A stretch of DNA of 64,000 nt from Flavobacteriales bacterium UBA2669 (GCA_002359215.1 DEMN01000007.1:62001-126000), one strand, 5' to 3'; counted from the stretch's first letter, positions 35,093-44,482 are shown. The notes: generated by a model from the letters alone, not told the origin. Made by a program: numbers and translations.

Positions 35093-36682
35093 TTAAAGCC
35101 TAATATTCCAAATAATTTCATTGTCCCAATTTGGGCGAATTTTTATGGCTTTTTGGTAATGAATTACTGTTTCGGGTTGTTGGATTTTTAAATAACTTCC
35201 AGTATCCCACTTTTTATTGTCGTTTTTGTCAACAATTAAATGTAAAGCATAATCTCCTGGAATTAAATAAGGATAATTTAAGGATTGGTTACCAGTAAAA
35301 TATTTTTCGTCAATAATTTTATTGTTTCGTAACAGCTGCAAAATATAAGGAGTTTCAAAATTCACATCCATGTTCAATATAATATTGCCATAATCCGAAT
35401 CTTTTTTGGTTTTAAAATTAGTAATAATGCTATCATTTTTTAAATCTATAATATCTTGAAACGTTGCTGGAAGGATTTGTAAAATATAATCTGTATTTTC
35501 TTTAAAAGAATAGCTTATTTCATAGTTCCTGGTATTGTTATGTTGGTTAATTTCAAATTTAACAGGAACAGAATCTTCTAACAAGGTAATGTTTTCTTGA
35601 TTAAAAGTATTTATCGGACGAGGAGTAGATAGGAGGATATTTTTATTCAAATCGAAAATAGGAGTTACATTAGAGTTTAGTGATAAGGTAGTGTCTTTAA
35701 ATTTTGATTGTTCAATAAAAGTTACAACGGAAGTATCTAATATTTTTTTACCTTCTCTAACATAATATTCCACTTCTTTAAAATTACCTACACCTAATAA
35801 CCAGTGTATTATAGTGTCGTTGGTATTATTTTTTTCTTCAATATACCATCTAATTTTTTCTTTTATATTGGTGCTTATTACTATATTTTCTGAAGGTTGA
35901 TTAAGGTAAAAAATAACCTTGCCATATTCCTTATGCTCTACTTTTTTTACATACTGATTATCTTGTTTTTCTTCAAAAAGAAACAATTGTTGTTTTGATA
36001 AGTTAGTATCTAAGTTGATGGAGTTTTCAAAAAAAGCAATTTGTTCGTTGGGCAAATCGTAAATATAATTGCTATTAATGTCTTCTAAAGCAAATACTTT
36101 GTATGTTCCTTTTGCAATGTTAGAAACGGAAAAATTGCCTTTTTTATCGGTAATAGCCACATATTTAGGTTTCTTTAAATAAGGAACAGAATCATCTAAA
36201 TTTTGATAAAGCATTACATATACTTTTTCTTTTGGTTTTAGGTCTTGAGCAAAAAGTACATTACCGGAAAAAGACAATGAATCTAAATAATCGCCTGTGG
36301 AAAAAACATATTTGTAATTCGGTATGGGGTTATTTTCGGTAATATCAATAATAGCATTTCCAAAATTGATGCTATAAGTAGTATTGGGAGTAAGTTCTTC
36401 TTTTAGTTGAATAACTAGTTTTTTACCTTTTACGCTGATTTCCGGCTGTTTTTCCATTACTGGAGAAACAATTAATTGTTGCAGCAATTTTTCCAGTTTA
36501 ATAAATTCATCAAACTCAATGGTAATGGTTTTTGCAGCAAAATTGATACTTTTATTTTCGGGAGTACTTTTTAGTTCTTTTGGAGGAGTTTCATCTTTAT
36601 CACCACCGGTAAGTGGAACTACCTGAGCACAGCCATAAATTAATAAGGCAATAATAAGATATATGAACCTTTTTAACCTCAT
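35093..36682 (-). CDS. Big_5 (Ig-like) domain lipoprotein
   Basis: The 529-residue protein has a lipoprotein signal (IYLIIALLIYGCAQ). Next comes the pattern PLTGGDKDETPPKELKS, common in this Bacteroidota family, and a Big_5 Ig-like domain (AKTITIEFDEFIKLEKL, LTPNTTYSINFGNAI). Later regions contain Carboxypeptidase-regulatory-like strands (DKKGNFSVSNIAKGTYKVFA) and a final Ig-like part (YLIPGDYALHLIVDKNDN). It is a surface or periplasmic protein of unknown role. Its first four bases overlap the end of the msrC gene. Confidence 0.85.
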   Translation of the reverse strand: MRLKRFIYLIIALLIYGCAQVVPLTGGDKDETPPKELKSTPENKSINFAAKTITIEFDEFIKLEKLLQQLIVSPVMEKQPEISVKGKKLVIQLKEELTPNTTYSINFGNAIIDITENNPIPNYKYVFSTGDYLDSLSFSGNVLFAQDLKPKEKVYVMLYQNLDDSVPYLKKPKYVAITDKKGNFSVSNIAKGTYKVFALEDINSNYIYDLPNEQIAFFENSINLDTNLSKQQLFLFEEKQDNQYVKKVEHKEYGKVIFYLNQPSENIVISTNIKEKIRWYIEEKNNTNDTIIHWLLGVGNFKEVEYYVREGKKILDTSVVTFIEQSKFKDTTLSLNSNVTPIFDLNKNILLSTPRPINTFNQENITLLEDSVPVKFEINQHNNTRNYEISYSFKENTDYILQILPATFQDIIDLKNDSIITNFKTKKDSDYGNIILNMDVNFETPYILQLLRNNKIIDEKYFTGNQSLNYPYLIPGDYALHLIVDKNDNKKWDTGSYLKIQQPETVIHYQKAIKIRPNWDNEIIWNIRL

Positions 36683-37164
36683 ACAAAATCGGAAATTAAA
36701 TTAGCTATTTTGTTGAGGTAAATTTCATCTATTTGGTCGAAGTCTGCTAATTTTTCGCTGTCTACATCAATTACCATTATTACTTCCTTATTTTTATTGA
36801 AAACCGGTATCACAATTTCCGATTTAGATAAGGAGCTACAAGCAATATGTCCGGGAAATTGGTCAACATCGGGAACTATAATAGTTTTGGCTTCTTGCCA
36901 AGCAGTGCCACAAACACCTTTGCCTTTTTTTATACGTGTACAAGCTATTGGTCCTTGAAAAGGACCTAATACTAATTCATCATTTTTTACAACATACACG
37001 CCTACCCACCAAAAATTAAAGGCTTGTTTTAGAGCAGCCATAAGGTTAGCTAAATTTGCAATAGGGTCATTTTCTCCGCTAACTAAAGCAGAAAGTTGAG
37101 GGATAAGTTCTTGATACTTTTCCTCTTTGCTAACTTGCTGATTGATGTATAATTCTTCTGCCAT
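36679..37164 (-). CDS. msrC: Free methionine-(R)-sulfoxide reductase, GAF domain
   Basis: The enzyme reduces free methionine-R-sulfoxide and protects against oxidative damage. The 161-residue GAF-fold protein has three Cys at 75, 85 and 109 (IACTRIKKGKGVCG and GHIACSS), with spacing of 10 and 24 residues, the same as the catalytic Cys 84, 94 and 118 of the E. coli enzyme as I recall it. The NFWWVGVYV and VIDVDSEKLADFD segments are also typical. The ATG at 37164 is chosen over TTG at 37173. The ATGA overlap with the Big_5 lipoprotein gene suggests co-translation. Confidence 0.9.
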   Translation of the reverse strand: MAEELYINQQVSKEEKYQELIPQLSALVSGENDPIANLANLMAALKQAFNFWWVGVYVVKNDELVLGPFQGPIACTRIKKGKGVCGTAWQEAKTIIVPDVDQFPGHIACSSLSKSEIVIPVFNKNKEVIMVIDVDSEKLADFDQIDEIYLNKIANLISDFV

Positions 37165-37170
37165 AGAAAG

Positions 37171-37178
37171 CAAAAGTA
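37171..37178 (-). promoter_or_regulatory. Bacteroidota -7 element six bases before the msrC start
   Basis: Minus-strand TACTTTTG (TAnnTTTG) is followed by CTTTCT and the ATG at 37164, so a near-leaderless transcript is likely. Confidence 0.5.
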
Positions 37179-37282
37179 GGAATAATTAGGTTTTGATGCT
37201 ACGAATAATATATGAACTTACTTTAACTAATAACTATTCCCTTTAACGCTAACATTTAGTAATTTCGCAAAAAAATGGAATT

Positions 37283-38557
37283 ATGGAAACAAAAACTTTA
37301 ACCAGATTTTTTTATAGATTATTAAAAGACCAAACAGCTATTTCTGAAACCATGGCAATTTATGCTAATGTAATTATCAATTTTATTCTGCTTTTAATTT
37401 TAGGATATATAATTTATAAAGTTTTAAGAGGATTTTCAGAAAAAATCGTTCATAATTTAGCTGCAAAATCAAAAACTAAGTTCGATGATTTTTTAGTGGA
37501 AAATAACACTTTTTTACACCTTGCTAATTTAATTACACTCTATATTATTTCGGCTTTTATTCCTGATATTTTAATTGACTTTCCGCATTTAGAAAAATAT
37601 GCTGAAATGTTGGTTAGCGTGTTAGTTGTGGTAATGAGCATTTGGCTGATAAGAAGTGTTTTAACCACATTTAAAGACTTCCTTAAAACCATTACTGCAT
37701 TTAAAGATAAACCTATTGAAAGTTATATCCAAGTGTTTATGATTATCACTTGGTTGTTTGGGTTTATTATTATTTTTTCCATTATTACCGGTAAACCTTT
37801 TTTACATTTTCTAACTGCTTTAGGAGCTTTATCAGCAGTGTTGTTGTTAATTTTTAAAGACACTATTTTAGGTTTTGTAGCCAGTATTCAGGTGAGTGTA
37901 AATGATACAGTAAGAATTGGTGATTGGATTTCTATGGAAAAATATGGAGCTGATGGAGATGTGTATGAAATTAATCTCTCTACTGTAAAAGTGAGAAATT
38001 TTGATAATACCATTACCACTATTCCTACTTATTATTTAATTTCCGATTCGTTTAAGAACTGGCGTGGTATGAGCATGTCGGGTGGAAGAAGAATTAAGCG
38101 TGCTGTAATTATAAAGGCTACCAGTATTAAATTTTTAACCAAAGAAGAAATAGCTAAATTTAAAGAAATACAATTGGTTGCTGATTATATTGACCATCGT
38201 CAAACAGACATTGACAAACATAACGAGCAGAACAATATAGACAAGTCGGTATTAATTAATGGTAGAAATATGACTAATTTCGGGTTGTTTAGAAAATATG
38301 TTGACTCTTATTTGCATCAGCATCCGGCAATTAATAAGGAAATGATGATAATGACACGTCAATTGGAACCATCTTCAACAGGAATTCCTTTAGAAATTTA
38401 TGCTTTTAGTAAGGATAAGGCTTGGGCAAATTATGAGTATATTATGGCAGATATCTTTGATCATATATTGGCGGCAGTCCCTTATTTTCAATTAGAAGTT
38501 TTTGAGTACCCTACAGGGAAGGATTTTTTATCGCTTAATTCCAATAATGAACTTTAA
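37283..38557 (+). CDS. Mechanosensitive ion channel, MscS/YbdG-type
   Basis: The protein opens under membrane tension to relieve osmotic downshock. The 424-residue sequence has about five membrane helices, a pore-lining TM3 with small residues and Gly (HFLTALGALSAVLLLIFK, then DTILGFVASIQVSVNDTV), and the MscS beta domain (RIGDWISMEKYGADGDVYEI, STVKVRNFDNTITTIPTYYL). The insertion SDSFKNWRGMSMSGGRRIKR after the beta domain is a mark of the YbdG (MscM) branch. It stands alone, divergent from msrC. Confidence 0.92.
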   Translation: METKTLTRFFYRLLKDQTAISETMAIYANVIINFILLLILGYIIYKVLRGFSEKIVHNLAAKSKTKFDDFLVENNTFLHLANLITLYIISAFIPDILIDFPHLEKYAEMLVSVLVVVMSIWLIRSVLTTFKDFLKTITAFKDKPIESYIQVFMIITWLFGFIIIFSIITGKPFLHFLTALGALSAVLLLIFKDTILGFVASIQVSVNDTVRIGDWISMEKYGADGDVYEINLSTVKVRNFDNTITTIPTYYLISDSFKNWRGMSMSGGRRIKRAVIIKATSIKFLTKEEIAKFKEIQLVADYIDHRQTDIDKHNEQNNIDKSVLINGRNMTNFGLFRKYVDSYLHQHPAINKEMMIMTRQLEPSSTGIPLEIYAFSKDKAWANYEYIMADIFDHILAAVPYFQLEVFEYPTGKDFLSLNSNNEL

Positions 38558-38566
38558 CCTCACTAA

Positions 38567-39475
38567 TTAAGACTTTCCTCTAGGGTGAAAATCTAAAATA
38601 GATTGACGCAAATAGTTACTATCAAGATGAGTATAAATTTCTGTTGTAGTGATAGATTCGTGTCCTAGCATTTCTTGTACAGCACGTAAATCAGCTCCAC
38701 CGTCAACCAAGTGAGTGGCAAAAGAATGTCGGAAAGTATGTGGACTAACCGTTTTGTTAATTCCTGCTTGTTGGGTTAATTTTTTTATGATGGTAAAAAT
38801 CATTACTCGGGTAAGCTGTTTCCCTCTTCGGTTTAAAAACAAAATATCTTCACTGGCTTTATCAATTTTTGGCAGATGATTTCTTACATGTTTTATATAA
38901 ATAATAATATGTTTGATAGCAGCTTCACCAATAGGAGTAATTCGTTCTTTATCACCTTTACCAACAACACGAACAAATCCTTCATCTAATAATAAGTGAG
39001 AAATTTGTAATCCAATTAGTTCAGAAACTCGTAAACCACAACTGTAGAGTGTTTCTAAAATGGCTTTGTTTCTTAACCCTTCAGGTGTGCTGAGGTCAAT
39101 TACGGCAATAAGTTTATCAATTTCTTCAATGGTAAGCACTTCGGGAAGTTTCCTACCAATTTTTGGGGTTTCTATTAATTCTACAGGAGAAACAGTAATA
39201 ATTTCTTCCAGTAATAAATAATTGTAAAAGGCTTTAATTCCTGAAATTATTCTAGATTGACTTCTGGCATTTAAACCAATTTCACTTACCCATTTTAAAA
39301 AAGATTCGACATGTTTTTGGGTAACTTTTTCGGGAGCAAGATGAATTTCACTCATATCTAAATATTGAAAAAGCTTTTCAACATCAGCAATATAAGCTTC
39401 TACAGAGTTTTTTGCCAACGATTTTTCCAGCTGGAGGTATGCTTTAAATCCTTTTATGGTGGGGCTCCAGTTCAT
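38567..39475 (-). CDS. xerD: Tyrosine recombinase XerD
   Basis: XerD with XerC resolves chromosome dimers at dif sites. The 302-residue protein has the N-terminal SAM-like domain and a full catalytic set: SCGLRVSELIGLQ (Arg), VGKGDKER (Lys), SPHTFRHSFATHLVDGGADL (His and Arg), LGHES (His) and TEIYTHLD (Tyr). Length and the DLRAVQEMLGHESITTTEIY segment fit a housekeeping Xer recombinase rather than an element integrase, and no element genes are near. It follows the TM2 protein gene by six bases. Confidence 0.93.
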   Translation of the reverse strand: MNWSPTIKGFKAYLQLEKSLAKNSVEAYIADVEKLFQYLDMSEIHLAPEKVTQKHVESFLKWVSEIGLNARSQSRIISGIKAFYNYLLLEEIITVSPVELIETPKIGRKLPEVLTIEEIDKLIAVIDLSTPEGLRNKAILETLYSCGLRVSELIGLQISHLLLDEGFVRVVGKGDKERITPIGEAAIKHIIIYIKHVRNHLPKIDKASEDILFLNRRGKQLTRVMIFTIIKKLTQQAGINKTVSPHTFRHSFATHLVDGGADLRAVQEMLGHESITTTEIYTHLDSNYLRQSILDFHPRGKS

Positions 39476-39481
39476 GGTTGG

Positions 39482-39853
39482 TTAATTATTCCTCCACATA
39501 ATTATTTGAGTTTTGTTTTCGTAAACCGAAATATCTTTTTTAAAGATAAGGTGAATCAAATCTATAAGCGGTAAAATGCCAAAGCCACCAAAAGTAACAG
39601 AATAAATTATAGGTGTTCTTTGGTGTGTCCCCATGTAAATTCGATGTCCACCCAAAATACCGGTAAAAATGGTAAAAAGAATGGCCTTCCCTCTTTTAAA
39701 CGTTACTTCTCCATTATCCAGAACTTCCATTTCTAGTTCAGTAGTAGTAAATATTTCACCATCAAGTGTACTCAAAGAGTCTTTTTTAATGGTAGAAGAA
39801 AATAAACTATCCACAAGTAACAAAAAACAAATTATGGTTAAGAAATACTTCAT
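39482..39853 (-). CDS. TM2 domain protein with signal peptide
   Basis: The 123-residue protein has a signal peptide (LTIICFLLLVDSLFSS), a short polar part, and a TM2 domain at the C-terminus: ILFTIFTGILGGHRIYMGTH, then PIIYSVTFGGFGILPLIDLI. The G-G-H-R-x-Y-x-G motif and the two hydrophobic segments are the TM2 signature. Function is unknown in bacteria. Its start overlaps the cysC stop by one base, so cysC, this gene and xerD may be one transcript. Confidence 0.8.
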   Translation of the reverse strand: MKYFLTIICFLLLVDSLFSSTIKKDSLSTLDGEIFTTTELEMEVLDNGEVTFKRGKAILFTIFTGILGGHRIYMGTHQRTPIIYSVTFGGFGILPLIDLIHLIFKKDISVYENKTQIIMWRNN

Positions 39854-40458
39854 TATTTTTTGGTGATTAAAGGTAAAATATCTTTTGAAATAGTATTAAC
39901 TGATTCTTCAACGGTTTTATTGGCAGTTTTTACAATAATAGCTGCATTTTCGGGAACTTCAAATGGAGCATTAATGCCTGTGAAATCTTTAATCTCTCCT
40001 GCTCGAGCCTTTTTATAAAGCCCTTTTACATCACGTTGTTCGCAAATTTCTAGAGGAGTATCAATAAAAACTTCTACAAAATTTTCGGCACCAATAATTT
40101 CTTTTGCTGCATTTCTTATGATATTGGTTGGACTAACAAAACAGTTAATGGTAATAACTCCACAATTTACAAATAACTTAGAAACTTCTGCAATTCTTCT
40201 TATGTTTTCTGTTCTATCGGCATCAGAAAACCCTAAGTTATTGTTGATACCAGTTCTTATATTGTCACCATCCAAGACTTGAGTTAAGAATCCTTTCTGT
40301 GCTAATTCTTTTTCTAAAGCAATAGCAATGGTGCTTTTTCCAGAACCGGAAAGTCCGGTCATCCAAATTACTTTAGCTGTTTGGTTGAGTAACAGTTCTT
40401 TTTCTTTTCTTCCGACTATTTGATCGAAAATTGGAAATATATTTTTTTGGTTATCCAT
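39853..40458 (-). CDS. cysC: Adenylylsulfate (APS) kinase
   Basis: CysC phosphorylates APS to PAPS, the activated sulfate used for assimilation or sulfotransferases. The 201-residue protein has the P-loop GLSGSGKSTIAIALE, the substrate motifs DGDNIRTGINNNLGFSDADR, ENIRRIAEVSKLF and ISP-like NCFVSPTNIIRN, and the helical lid CEQRDVKGLYKKARAGEIKD. All look intact. No other sulfate assimilation gene (cysD, cysN, cysH) is nearby, so it is a stand-alone copy; sulfation of glycans is one possible use. Confidence 0.93.
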   Translation of the reverse strand: MDNQKNIFPIFDQIVGRKEKELLLNQTAKVIWMTGLSGSGKSTIAIALEKELAQKGFLTQVLDGDNIRTGINNNLGFSDADRTENIRRIAEVSKLFVNCGVITINCFVSPTNIIRNAAKEIIGAENFVEVFIDTPLEICEQRDVKGLYKKARAGEIKDFTGINAPFEVPENAAIIVKTANKTVEESVNTISKDILPLITKK

Positions 40459-40481
40459 GAAAAAATGATTGTGAAAAAGTA

Positions 40482-40489
40482 CAAAAATA
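40482..40489 (-). promoter_or_regulatory. Bacteroidota -7 promoter element for cysC
   Basis: Minus-strand TATTTTTG (TAnnTTTG) is 23 bases before the cysC ATG. It is 40 bases from the opposite-facing element of deoC. Confidence 0.45.
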
Positions 40490-40529
40490 GCTTTTTATAA
40501 AACACCAATAAAACTTCGGGGCTTTTACT

Positions 40530-40537
40530 TATCTTTG
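40530..40537 (+). promoter_or_regulatory. Bacteroidota -7 promoter element for deoC
   Basis: TATCTTTG (TAnnTTTG) lies 18 bases before the ATG at 40556, in the spacer shared with divergent cysC. Confidence 0.5.
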
Positions 40538-40555
40538 GAGTTCAATTTTTTAACT

Positions 40556-41467
40556 ATGAGTAATAAAAAAGTGATTTTAGATTATAATGCAACACCTGTT
40601 ATTGATCAGGTTGGTGTATTAGATAGAATAGATAGAATAACTTCGAGAAGCTTAAAAAAAGATGCCAAAATGCATGGATTGAAATTAGCATTAAGCATGA
40701 TAGATTTAACAACACTTGAGGGGGCTGATACGACTAAAAAAGTTGTACAACTTTGTAATAAAGCAATGCATTTACATGATGCTATGCCCGGATTACCTAC
40801 AGTTGCTGCAGTATGCGTTTATCCCAATTTTGTGGAAACAGCTAAGAAAACACTTAAAGGGACAAAAATAAAAGTAGCATCGGTAGCTACAGCTTTCCCT
40901 GCCGGACAATCTAGTAGAGAAGTGAAATTGTTAGATACAAAACTTGCTGTTGATAGTGGTGCGGATGAGGTAGATATGGTAATTAGTAGAGGTAGATTTC
41001 ACGAAGGAGATTATAATTTTGTTTTTGATGAAATAGCTGTTATTAAAGAAGCTTGTGGAAAAGCACGTTTGAAAGTAATTCTAGAAACAGGCGAGTTGGG
41101 AACATTTGACAAAGTAAGAAGAGCTAGTGATATAGCTATTTATGCCGGAGCAGATTTTATTAAAACATCAACAGGAAAAATTAGTCCTGCAGCAACATTG
41201 CCAGTTACATCAGTAATGTTGGAGGCAATTAAAGATTATTATTATAAAACAGGAATACAAGTAGGGATGAAGCCTGCAGGAGGAATTTCTAATGCTAAAT
41301 TGGCATTACAATATTTATTATTGCTAAAAGAAACATTGGGTGATGCTTGGTTAACTAACGAATGGTTTAGGTTTGGTGCAAGCAGCTTGGCAAATGACGT
41401 ATTAATGCAAATTGTCAAACAAACAACAGGAATATACCAATCTAAAGATTATTTTTCTAAGGACTAA
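40556..41467 (+). CDS. deoC: Deoxyribose-phosphate aldolase
   Basis: DeoC splits 2-deoxyribose 5-phosphate into glyceraldehyde 3-phosphate and acetaldehyde, in nucleoside catabolism. The 303-residue class I aldolase has AAVCVYPNFVETAKKTLKG, ADEVDMVISRGRFHEG, LKVILETGELG and FIKTSTGKISPAAT with the Schiff-base Lys, then GMKPAGGISN. The protein is longer than the E. coli enzyme at the N-terminus, as in other Bacteroidota. The ATG at 40556 is preferred to an in-frame TTG 21 bases upstream. The aldehyde dehydrogenase gene follows 54 bases later and could use the acetaldehyde made. Confidence 0.93.
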   Translation: MSNKKVILDYNATPVIDQVGVLDRIDRITSRSLKKDAKMHGLKLALSMIDLTTLEGADTTKKVVQLCNKAMHLHDAMPGLPTVAAVCVYPNFVETAKKTLKGTKIKVASVATAFPAGQSSREVKLLDTKLAVDSGADEVDMVISRGRFHEGDYNFVFDEIAVIKEACGKARLKVILETGELGTFDKVRRASDIAIYAGADFIKTSTGKISPAATLPVTSVMLEAIKDYYYKTGIQVGMKPAGGISNAKLALQYLLLLKETLGDAWLTNEWFRFGASSLANDVLMQIVKQTTGIYQSKDYFSKD

Positions 41468-41521
41468 GAAGGTTAACCGCAAAGACACAAAGAAATAAAT
41501 TTACAGAAACAATAACATACC

Positions 41522-42976
41522 ATGACTAAAATAAATTTGAATTCAACTTGGGAGTTTGCTCCTTCATTAGAAAGCACCGACCATATTAACTTGAAGAAAC
41601 AATACGAGTTGTTTATTGGAGGAAAATGGGTAAAACCAAGTTCAGGAAAATATTTTGATACGGTAAATCCTGCTACGGAAGAAAAATTAGCATCCATTGC
41701 AGAAGCTAATGATAAAGATGTAGATAAAGCAGTAAAAGCAGCCAGAAAAGCTTATGATGAAGTGTGGAGTAAAATGCCGGCAAGTGAAAGAGGAAAATAT
41801 ATTTATCGTATTGCCAGATTAATTCAAGAAAGAGCGAGAGAATTTGCTGTAATAGAAACGCTTGATGGTGGTAAACCTATTAGAGAAGCCAGAGATATTG
41901 ATGTACCTTTAGCTGCTGCACATTTTTTCTATTATGCAGGTTGGGCAGATAAGTTAGACTATGCTTTTCCTAATAGAAACCCCGTGCCTTTGGGTGTTGC
42001 AGGACAGATAGTACCTTGGAATTTCCCATTGTTGATGGTAGCTTGGAAAATAGCTCCGGCTTTGGCGACAGGAAATACTGTGGTTTTAAAACCAGCTGAA
42101 ACTACACCGCTTACAGCTTTAAAGTTAGCAGAAATTATTCAAGAAGCTGGTTTGCCAGATGGAGTAGTAAATATTATCACCGGAGCAGGAGCTACGGGAG
42201 CTGCTATTGTTAATCATGAGGATGTAAATAAAATTGCATTTACAGGCTCTACCGGTGTGGGAAAAATTATACAAAATGCTATTGCGGGAACACACAAAAA
42301 AGCAACATTAGAACTAGGAGGAAAAGCTGCCAACATTATTTTTGAAGATGCAGCTTTAGACCAAGCGGTAGAAGGAATTATAAACGGTATTTACTTTAAT
42401 CAAGGGCATGTTTGTTGTGCGGGTTCGCGTTTGTTTGTACAAGAATCTGTTTACGATGTGGTAATGCGTAAACTAAAAGACCGTATGTCTTCTTTGGTAG
42501 TTGGAAATCCGTTGGATAAAAATACGGATATTGGAGCGATTAACTCAAAGGAGCAGTTGAATATTATTAATAATTATTTAAAAATAGGAAAAGCCGAAGG
42601 AGCAGAAATGTACCAAACGGAATGTTCCTTACCTAAAAAAGGGTATTGGTGTAAACCTACTTTATTTACAGGCGTTTCGCAATCAAACCGAATAGTTCAG
42701 GAAGAAATTTTTGGACCGGTGTTGGCTGTACAAACATTTAGAACGGTAGCAGAAGTAATAGAAAAAGCGAATAATACGCCTTATGGACTTTCTGCCGGAG
42801 TATGGACAGATAAAGGTTCTAAACTATTTAACATGACTTCACAATTAAAAGCAGGTGTAATTTGGGGAAATACTTTCAATAAGTTTGATCCGTCATCACC
42901 GTTTGGAGGTTTTAAAGAAAGTGGTTTTGGTAGAGAGGGTGGTTTACACGGATTAAAAGCATATTTAAAGGTTTAA
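41522..42976 (+). CDS. Aldehyde dehydrogenase family protein
   Basis: The enzyme oxidises aldehydes to acids with NAD(P). The 484-residue protein has QIVPWNFPLLMVAWK, TVVLKPAETTPLTAL, FTGSTGVGKI, ATLELGGKAANIIFE with the catalytic Glu, and FNQGHVCCAGSRLFV with nucleophile Cys298. Late motifs EEIFGPVLAVQTF and PFGGFKESGFGRE are present. The set is complete. Standing 54 bases after deoC, it may remove the acetaldehyde released there; this is inference. A weak hairpin with a bulge lies at 42986-43008 after the gene, without a good T run. Confidence 0.92.
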   Translation: MTKINLNSTWEFAPSLESTDHINLKKQYELFIGGKWVKPSSGKYFDTVNPATEEKLASIAEANDKDVDKAVKAARKAYDEVWSKMPASERGKYIYRIARLIQERAREFAVIETLDGGKPIREARDIDVPLAAAHFFYYAGWADKLDYAFPNRNPVPLGVAGQIVPWNFPLLMVAWKIAPALATGNTVVLKPAETTPLTALKLAEIIQEAGLPDGVVNIITGAGATGAAIVNHEDVNKIAFTGSTGVGKIIQNAIAGTHKKATLELGGKAANIIFEDAALDQAVEGIINGIYFNQGHVCCAGSRLFVQESVYDVVMRKLKDRMSSLVVGNPLDKNTDIGAINSKEQLNIINNYLKIGKAEGAEMYQTECSLPKKGYWCKPTLFTGVSQSNRIVQEEIFGPVLAVQTFRTVAEVIEKANNTPYGLSAGVWTDKGSKLFNMTSQLKAGVIWGNTFNKFDPSSPFGGFKESGFGREGGLHGLKAYLKV

Positions 42977-43092
42977 AAAGCCTTATAATAGGGGTTTTCT
43001 AACCCTATAATAATAGTAACTTTTTGAGGCTTCAATCACATACTGCTGTTTATAATTTGACATTGAAAGGTATTTTTTATAGGATACAGCAA

Positions 43093-44316
43093 ATGCCAAA
43101 AGAAATAATCATTCTCAATGCTCTTGCTTTGAGTTATTATTTTATTATTATTTTTCAGATGGAATCGCCTTTGAATGAGGATACCATGTTTTATGCTGCT
43201 GATGCTTACAATTATATAGAGATGATGGAATGGTTTAAGGGAAATTCAGAAACTGAATTTACCCAAATTAGACCGTTACTTTTTCCTTTGCTTATTTTTA
43301 TTCCTTTTCAATTGTTTGGAGTATATGGTATATGGTTATTACAGGTAGTTTTTTGGTTATTAAGTATCAATTTTATTTATTTAAGTATTAAAAAGTTAAC
43401 CAATAAAACATTATTTGCAGTAATTGGAGCTATTGTTATTGCGGCAAATTTGTCTTATATCGCAATGACTATGCATACACTCACAGAAGTGACTACAATT
43501 TTTCTATTAAGTATATTGGGATATATTTTTTGTGAGAATCAATCAAAAATTTTAGAACCCTTTGTGCTGAACAGATTGATGTTTGTATTAGTACTAATGA
43601 CACTTATTAAACCTTTATTTTTTATCCCTGTATTAATTGTGTTAGGGGTGTTTTTTCCTTTTTTTTATTTAAAAAAATATCTCATAAAACCAAAACAGTT
43701 TATATTTCTTTCTTTAGCCATTTTACCTTTAATTGCACAGATGACTTTTGTAAAAATAAAGCATCAACATTTTACTGTATCAACAATTGGCAGTTATACT
43801 TTTAAGTATTATTATTTTGCTCAAGGAATGTCTGAAATAGAAAATACACCAAGACCTGAGATTGATACTAAGATAGAAAATTATAGTATAGGAGACCAGT
43901 TCGAATATATTCTTTTACATAAAGAACATTATTATAAATGGTTGTGTAGAACCATTGAGAAAAATATTAAAGGGTTACCTGTTTTTGTTAAAATGGAAGA
44001 TAAAAATGAAGGAATGGTGTCCTACATGTTGGAATATAATTATTGGTCTTATCATTTACACAAGGTGTTTCTTATATTGTTTGTTCCAACATTAATTTTA
44101 CTTCTTGCTTTTAAAAAACAATCAAAAAATCAACTTTTAATATTATTAATTTTAGGAGCTATTAATTATTACATATTATTTGCTTCTGGTATTTCGTATT
44201 GGCAAGGTGACAGATTAACGCTGCCAAGTCTTGCGATTTGGCCGTTGCAATATCTTTTTACTGTTCATATTCTTTGTTTAAAGCTTCCACTGCTATTGAA
44301 AAAAAATAGAAAATAA
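43093..44316 (+). CDS. Polytopic membrane protein, GT-C-like
   Basis: The 407-residue integral membrane protein has about nine hydrophobic segments. After the first helix comes NEDTMFYAADAYNYIEMMEW, an acidic and aromatic loop like the first periplasmic loop of GT-C glycosyltransferases (PMT/ArnT type), and GSYTFKYYYFAQGMSE follows later. The family assignment is only by topology. An in-frame TTG at 43024 would add 23 residues; the ATG at 43093 gives a better N-terminus. It is the first gene of a plus-strand group with a GT2 transferase and a second GT-C-like protein. Confidence 0.6.
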   Translation: MPKEIIILNALALSYYFIIIFQMESPLNEDTMFYAADAYNYIEMMEWFKGNSETEFTQIRPLLFPLLIFIPFQLFGVYGIWLLQVVFWLLSINFIYLSIKKLTNKTLFAVIGAIVIAANLSYIAMTMHTLTEVTTIFLLSILGYIFCENQSKILEPFVLNRLMFVLVLMTLIKPLFFIPVLIVLGVFFPFFYLKKYLIKPKQFIFLSLAILPLIAQMTFVKIKHQHFTVSTIGSYTFKYYYFAQGMSEIENTPRPEIDTKIENYSIGDQFEYILLHKEHYYKWLCRTIEKNIKGLPVFVKMEDKNEGMVSYMLEYNYWSYHLHKVFLILFVPTLILLLAFKKQSKNQLLILLILGAINYYILFASGISYWQGDRLTLPSLAIWPLQYLFTVHILCLKLPLLLKKNRK

Positions 44317-44455
44317 TGCTTATACTTACTCTGAAAGTAAATATAAATTAAGCTAAAAACTAATATTAAACTATATAGAAGAATAAGGTTAATAGATTAA
44401 AACTTATTTTAATTTATGGCTCAGACTTTAAATTACTTTATTGTAAAAAATATTG

Positions 44456-44463
44456 TAGTTTTG
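44456..44463 (+). promoter_or_regulatory. Bacteroidota -7 promoter element
   Basis: TAGTTTTG (TAnnTTTG) lies 19 bases before the ATG at 44483 in an AT-rich 166-base spacer; it would drive the GT2 and the GT-C-like gene after it. Confidence 0.45.
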
Positions 44464-44482
44464 GTTTTTTTAAAGTTATAAA

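Noticed and set aside
38567..39475. Tyrosine recombinase as a sign of an integrated element
   Set aside because: Its length and motifs fit the housekeeping XerD, and there are no attachment repeats, tRNA or element genes around it.
42986..43008. Hairpin after the aldehyde dehydrogenase gene as a strong terminator
   Set aside because: The stem has a bulged G and is not followed by a run of T, so I do not list it as a feature.
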